A program made the position numbers and the translations under genes. From Anaerolineales bacterium (lineage in GTDB: Bacteria; Chloroflexota; Anaerolineae; Anaerolineales; Villigracilaceae), in NCBI GenBank assembly GCA_016789205.1, contig JAEURF010000102.1, forward strand, positions 1-6,377: a stretch of 6,377 nt of DNA, written 5' to 3'. Below the pieces are notes generated by a model. That model made no database searches and was not told where the DNA came from. It saw nothing but the letters and a program-made list of their open reading frames with translations. Numbering within the stretch: position 1 is the stretch's first letter; each line of letters opens with the position of its first letter. Positions 5,150 through 6,377 of the stretch are shown here, in pieces.

Positions 5150-6091
5150 TTAATACCAAATCCGAAATGAAGTGGTTGTTTTCCCGCTTAATGTATTCAA
5201 CGAACAGTTGACATCCACATAAATCAAACTGCCATAAGGCTGATTTTCAAATTGTAAAGAAATAATTCCAATGCCAGTTGTGTTGGTTGCAATAATGGTT
5301 GAGTCGTTTACGCCATTGGGCCAATGGACAACGGCTGTGCAATTTGCATTCGCAACTGGCGCGCCATTTTGGTCTTGCACAATCACAAAAAATAATTGCG
5401 TATCGCTTGCAAGTGTAACGGCTTTCCATGCGAACGCACGTACTTGTAAGTTTGTGATAAGTTTGGGCGCATTATCAATTGGGCTAGCAGGTGCAAGTAA
5501 AGCAATGTCTTCGCCCAGTTTATCAAAATAGATTCTGCCTAAATCTGAAATCGCCACCCGCTGACCTTCCAGCATCCATGGTTGCCATTCGATTCTGGTT
5601 TTTTCAAAATATTGCACGAGTTTATTTTCGTGATATTCAAACCCCGAAATCGGATAACCAAATTGGGCGACACCGCCATATTGGTCAAAAAATTCTAAAA
5701 ATGCAAAACATACTGAATAGCCTGTTTCAACATAAGTGCGGCAAGAAAAGGTGTTATTCACATCCAATGAACCTGCCGAGGTGTATGTTTCGCGTCCAAG
5801 CGAAGTCAATTGCACACGCTGACCTTGCGGCAATTCAGCTATATACTCAAAACGTGCACGTTGAAAATATTGAACCGTTTTGCCATCTTTACTGACAAAT
5901 TGTTCAGTTATCGGGTAGCCATATAAAAATGTCGCGTTTGGATTGCTGTTATAAAATGTAAGAAATTCACCAGTTACATTATGTCCCGTTTCGCTAAAAT
6001 ATTTAGCATCTGGAGTTTGTGCGCGAACAATTTCCCAACTGGCTGTTAACAGGGTGAGAGTAATTAGAAGCGATAAAGTCTTTCTTAGCAT
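5150..6091 (-). CDS. Exported two-repeat protein with C-terminal beta-sandwich-like domain
   Basis: This 313-residue protein carries a signal peptide (basic LRK, hydrophobic core 6-19, likely cleavage after VRA at 24). Two copies of a unit of about 70 residues follow, offset by 86-88 residues: 31-103 (TGHNVTGEFLTFY, FLYGYPITEQF, TVQYFQRARFEY, GQRVQLTSLGRETY) and 120-188 (TGYSVCFAFLEFF, QFGYPISGFEY, LVQYFEKTRIEW, GQRVAISDLGRIYF). Units of this kind recur in exported Chloroflexota proteins; their function is not established. Residues 210-313 look like an Ig-like or macroglobulin-like beta sandwich (FVIVQDQNGAPVANANCTAV ... NTTGIGIISLQF). Cys117/128 and Cys251/296 could form disulfides. The start is supported by GGTGG 3 nt upstream of the ATG and by a TATAAT at 6106-6111. 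A surface-binding or adhesive role is inference. Repeat 2 has CFAF in place of the conserved GxFL. Confidence 0.82.
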   Translation of the reverse strand: MLRKTLSLLITLTLLTASWEIVRAQTPDAKYFSETGHNVTGEFLTFYNSNPNATFLYGYPITEQFVSKDGKTVQYFQRARFEYIAELPQGQRVQLTSLGRETYTSAGSLDVNNTFSCRTYVETGYSVCFAFLEFFDQYGGVAQFGYPISGFEYHENKLVQYFEKTRIEWQPWMLEGQRVAISDLGRIYFDKLGEDIALLAPASPIDNAPKLITNLQVRAFAWKAVTLASDTQLFFVIVQDQNGAPVANANCTAVVHWPNGVNDSTIIATNTTGIGIISLQFENQPYGSLIYVDVNCSLNTLSGKTTTSFRIWY

Positions 6092-6105
6092 AAGCCACCA
6101 CTTTC

Positions 6106-6136
6106 ATTATACTCATAAAACAACCCGAAAGCTCAA
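6106..6136 (-). promoter_or_regulatory. Promoter candidate of the exported repeat protein
   Basis: A perfect TATAAT (6111-6106) lies 14 nt upstream of the ATG at 6091. TTGAGC (6136-6131) is a 4-of-6 match to the -35 with a long 19-bp spacer. It indicates that the gene has its own promoter rather than depending on the epimerase gene upstream. Confidence 0.45.
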
Positions 6137-6179
6137 AAAAGGAATTACAAATTGCGAGAATGAAAGGTAACTTATTAAT

Positions 6180-6197
6180 ATCACAAATATCTGTGAT
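6180..6197. repeat. Short inverted repeat after the epimerase gene
   Basis: The arms atcaca (6180-6185) and tgtgat (6192-6197) can pair over a 6-nt centre. It lies 24 nt beyond the epimerase stop codon on the minus strand. No T-run follows, so it is at best a weak terminator or mRNA 3' end hairpin. Confidence 0.35.
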
Positions 6198-6221
6198 GTA
6201 GAATGGGGGGAAATACCGCTT

Positions 6222-6377
6222 TTAAGAAAGCAAAGCCTGCACAATTTTTTCAGCCGCATGACCATCCCCATACGGATTCGCCGCTTTCGACATTTTTTGA
6301 TATTCAACTTCATCGTCTAATAGGCGTTTCGCCTCTTTCACAATTCGACCTGATTCTGTTCCCACTAACTTAACCGT
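6222..6377 (-). CDS. wecB: UDP-N-acetylglucosamine 2-epimerase (non-hydrolysing), C-terminal fragment
   Basis: Only the last 51 codons are visible; the gene enters from the right edge in frame and ends with TAA at 6222. The sequence [20 protein letters not shown] ... [22 protein letters not shown] is the characteristic C-terminus of WecB/MnaA-type epimerases, including the NPYGDG(H/K)A segment that precedes the final helix. The enzyme interconverts UDP-GlcNAc and UDP-ManNAc in the cytosol for surface polysaccharide or cell-wall polymer synthesis. Active-site residues lie in the missing part and cannot be checked. The symbol is by family resemblance only. The gene is on the same strand as the exported protein downstream but is separated from it by 130 bp containing a hairpin and a promoter candidate. 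Confidence 0.85.
   Translation of the reverse strand, partial: TVKLVGTESGRIVKEAKRLLDDEVEYQKMSKAANPYGDGHAAEKIVQALLS

Noticed and set aside
5491..5895. Plus-strand ORF of 134 codons
   Set aside because: Antisense to the exported repeat protein; no recognisable domain and no ribosome binding site.
6180..6197. CRP-type operator
   Set aside because: The half sites are in the wrong order (ATCACA-N6-TGTGAT instead of TGTGA-N6-TCACA).
6113..6313. Minus-strand ORF of 66 codons
   Set aside because: It overlaps the epimerase C-terminus in another frame, and its product is low-complexity Lys/Arg/Leu/Phe sequence without motifs.

Overview
The window looks like chromosomal DNA of an AT-leaning bacterium, most likely a member of Chloroflexota (Anaerolineae-like). 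I infer this from protein architecture, not from a search. The clues are a zinc-ribbon/membrane-anchor protein with a long Thr-Pro linker, a secreted protein built from FxxTGHxVxGxFLxF / FGYPI-type repeats, and a divergent PyrK-like iron-sulfur protein. There are no RNA genes, CRISPR arrays, insertion sequences or phage genes in view.

Layout, right to left, because nearly everything is on the minus strand. The C-terminal end of a UDP-GlcNAc 2-epimerase gene (wecB type) enters from the right edge. It is followed by an exported two-repeat protein with a C-terminal beta-sandwich-like domain (5150-6091). A PyrK-like 2Fe-2S protein (4386-5117) is the only plus-strand gene, convergent with the exported protein and divergent from an SPFH/prohibitin-family membrane protein (3239-4246). 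Next come selD (2123-3181), a 47-residue membrane peptide 3 nt behind it (1976-2119), a doubtful 44-codon ORF, a CNNM/CBS/CorC_HlyC membrane protein (513-1811) with its own good sigma70-type promoter, and a truncated zinc-ribbon protein running off the left edge (1-398).

The most important observation is that selD itself encodes a selenoprotein. A conventional reading stops at an in-frame TGA (3119-3121) and leaves an N-terminally truncated protein starting at a TTG. Reading through the TGA gives the missing SelD N-terminus from an ATG at 3181, with selenocysteine exactly where E. coli SelD has catalytic Cys17, and Lys three residues later. Two compact hairpins start 12 and 27 nt after the TGA, as expected for a bacterial SECIS element. 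The host should therefore decode UGA as selenocysteine and make its own selenophosphate with a selenium-containing enzyme.

The other notable structures are intergenic: an 8-bp-period degenerate repeat that switches orientation in its middle (435-509), a nearly perfect 33-nt palindrome between the SPFH gene and selD (3194-3226), and a 14-bp inverted repeat in the divergent SPFH/pyrK-like spacer (4269-4321). The genes do not form one obvious pathway. The selD-47aa pair is the only tight unit.
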